A stretch of 14,713 bases of DNA. It comes from DATCDR01 sp036510575. Its GTDB lineage: Bacteria; Actinomycetota; Acidimicrobiia; Acidimicrobiales; Bog-793. Of the stretch, positions 14,162-14,713 are shown in pieces. Within the stretch, counting starts at the first letter, position 1. Every line of letters begins with the position of its first letter. The notes beneath the pieces are model-generated. The model saw nothing but the letters and a program-made list of their open reading frames with translations, made no database searches and was not told the origin of the DNA. The translations under genes and the position numbers were made by a program. The stretch covers positions 1 through 14,713 of the forward strand of contig DATCDR010000250.1 in assembly GCA_036510575.1 (NCBI GenBank), given 5' to 3'.

Positions 14162-14713
14162 TCAGTCTGGCGTGACGACCGTCCACTCGGCATGCATGTC
14201 GTCGGGTGTGCGAGAGTAGGCGCGCCCTTCGCTCCCGAGTTTTCGCAGGTGGGCCCAGACCGTCCGGGTTGCGACGCCATCTAGTCCTCGAACGAGATCA
14301 GGGTAGATCAACTCGACGAGACCCCCTGCGCTTGCAGGACCACTCGCCAGTGCTTCGAGCACACTTGATTCCCGCGCTCGACGCCGTAGGAGATAGTCAT
14401 TGATCGCCGCGGCTGGATCCTCGATCAGGTCCCCGTGCCCGGGTGCGATCACATCGGCCGACGGGCTGAGGTGGAGCAAGCGTTCAAGGCTGGACATGTA
14501 CGCGACCATGTCGCCGTCTGGTGGGGAGACCACGACCGTCGAGCCGCCGATGACGGTGTCGCCGCTAAAGAGCACCCGGTCGGTACCTGTTCTGGCGTCG
14601 AAGTTTGCCATGAAGGAGAGGTGGTCCGAGGTGTGCCCAGGGGTGTGGAGCGCGGTGAGCGACAGCCCCGCTACAGCTATGACGTCGCCGTCAGCTAGTG
14701 CTTGGTCGGGGAC
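14162..14713 (-). CDS. MBL-fold metallo-hydrolase with C-terminal winged helix (LACTB2-like), partial
   Basis: The frame is open to the window edge, so the N-terminus is missing; 183 residues remain, ending TGA (14162-14164). They include the third metal-site strand LHTPGHTSDHLSF, the Asp strand RVLFSGDTVIGG, and the late His motif VIAPGHGDLI. This makes it a metallo-beta-lactamase-fold hydrolase that binds two metal ions; the HxHxDH motif would lie outside. Beyond the catalytic domain come INDYLLRRRARESSVLEALAS and a winged-helix region (LVELIYPDLVRGLDGVATRTVWAHLRKLGSEGRA, about residues 125-165), the arrangement of LACTB2-type proteins, which act on RNA or on thioesters. The start is not in view. 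It converges on the second Rieske gene. Substrate not determinable. Confidence 0.88.
   Translation of the reverse strand, partial: VPDQALADGDVIAVAGLSLTALHTPGHTSDHLSFMANFDARTGTDRVLFSGDTVIGGSTVVVSPPDGDMVAYMSSLERLLHLSPSADVIAPGHGDLIEDPAAAINDYLLRRRARESSVLEALASGPASAGGLVELIYPDLVRGLDGVATRTVWAHLRKLGSEGRAYSRTPDDMHAEWTVVTPD

Noticed and set aside
13585..14280. 231-codon minus-strand frame over the second Rieske gene
   Set aside because: It overlaps both the Rieske and MBL genes, which have firm motifs in other frames.

Overview
The window is GC-rich DNA from a bacterium, most likely a soil actinobacterium (Acidimicrobiia or Thermoleophilia type). The clues are GTG/TTG starts, one apparently leaderless promoter, several oxygenases, and an AI-2E-family permease, P450 and PPOX protein that read like actinobacterial members. 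No rRNA, tRNA, CRISPR array, IS element or phage gene was seen. The taxonomic guess is an inference from protein style only.

Layout. Positions 1-241: C-terminal end of a PPOX (F420/FMN split-barrel) protein. 477-~1630 (-): AI-2E-family permease broken by a frame lesion. 2072-2899 (+): alpha/beta hydrolase of the non-heme chloroperoxidase type with two compensating frame lesions. 2969-3583 (+): TMEM175/DUF1211 membrane protein. 3695-4137 (-): an SRPBCC (AHSA1-like) gene hidden by a one-base loss and an in-frame TGA. Divergent from it is a tight operon, ArsR-type repressor, second SRPBCC protein and YciI-like protein (4286-5417), driven by a good promoter only about 6 nt from the start codon. 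A perfect 19-bp inverted-repeat terminator (5541-5580) separates this operon from a convergent Rieske oxygenase (5590-6822, -).

7184-8431 (+): secreted YVTN-type beta-propeller. 8606-9842 (+): cytochrome P450 with one frame lesion at its K-helix. 10032-10580 (+): lipoprotein cupredoxin resembling sulfocyanin. 10756-12578 (+): YdbS/YdbT-like bacterial PH-domain membrane protein pair. 12757-14094 (+): second Rieske oxygenase, paralogous to the first. 14162-14713 (-): MBL-fold hydrolase with a C-terminal winged-helix region, cut by the window end.

How they may work together. The two Rieske oxygenases and the P450 suggest oxidative catabolism of aromatic or hydrophobic compounds. No ferredoxin or reductase is present, so electrons must come from elsewhere. 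The exported propeller and the copper lipoprotein act outside the membrane and cannot directly feed the cytoplasmic oxygenases. A shared pathway is an inference from proximity only. The ArsR-SRPBCC-YciI unit is a common actinobacterial/soil-bacterial module of unknown substrate.

A recurrent oddity is that four conserved genes carry single-base frame lesions or a nonsense codon while otherwise keeping full-length homology. This fits low-coverage sequencing error at least as well as gene decay, and re-sequencing would decide. I found no clear wholly new system. The best leads are the leaderless ArsR operator region with its two flanking SRPBCC genes, and the block holding the lipid-anchored sulfocyanin-like protein, the secreted propeller and the Rieske pair.
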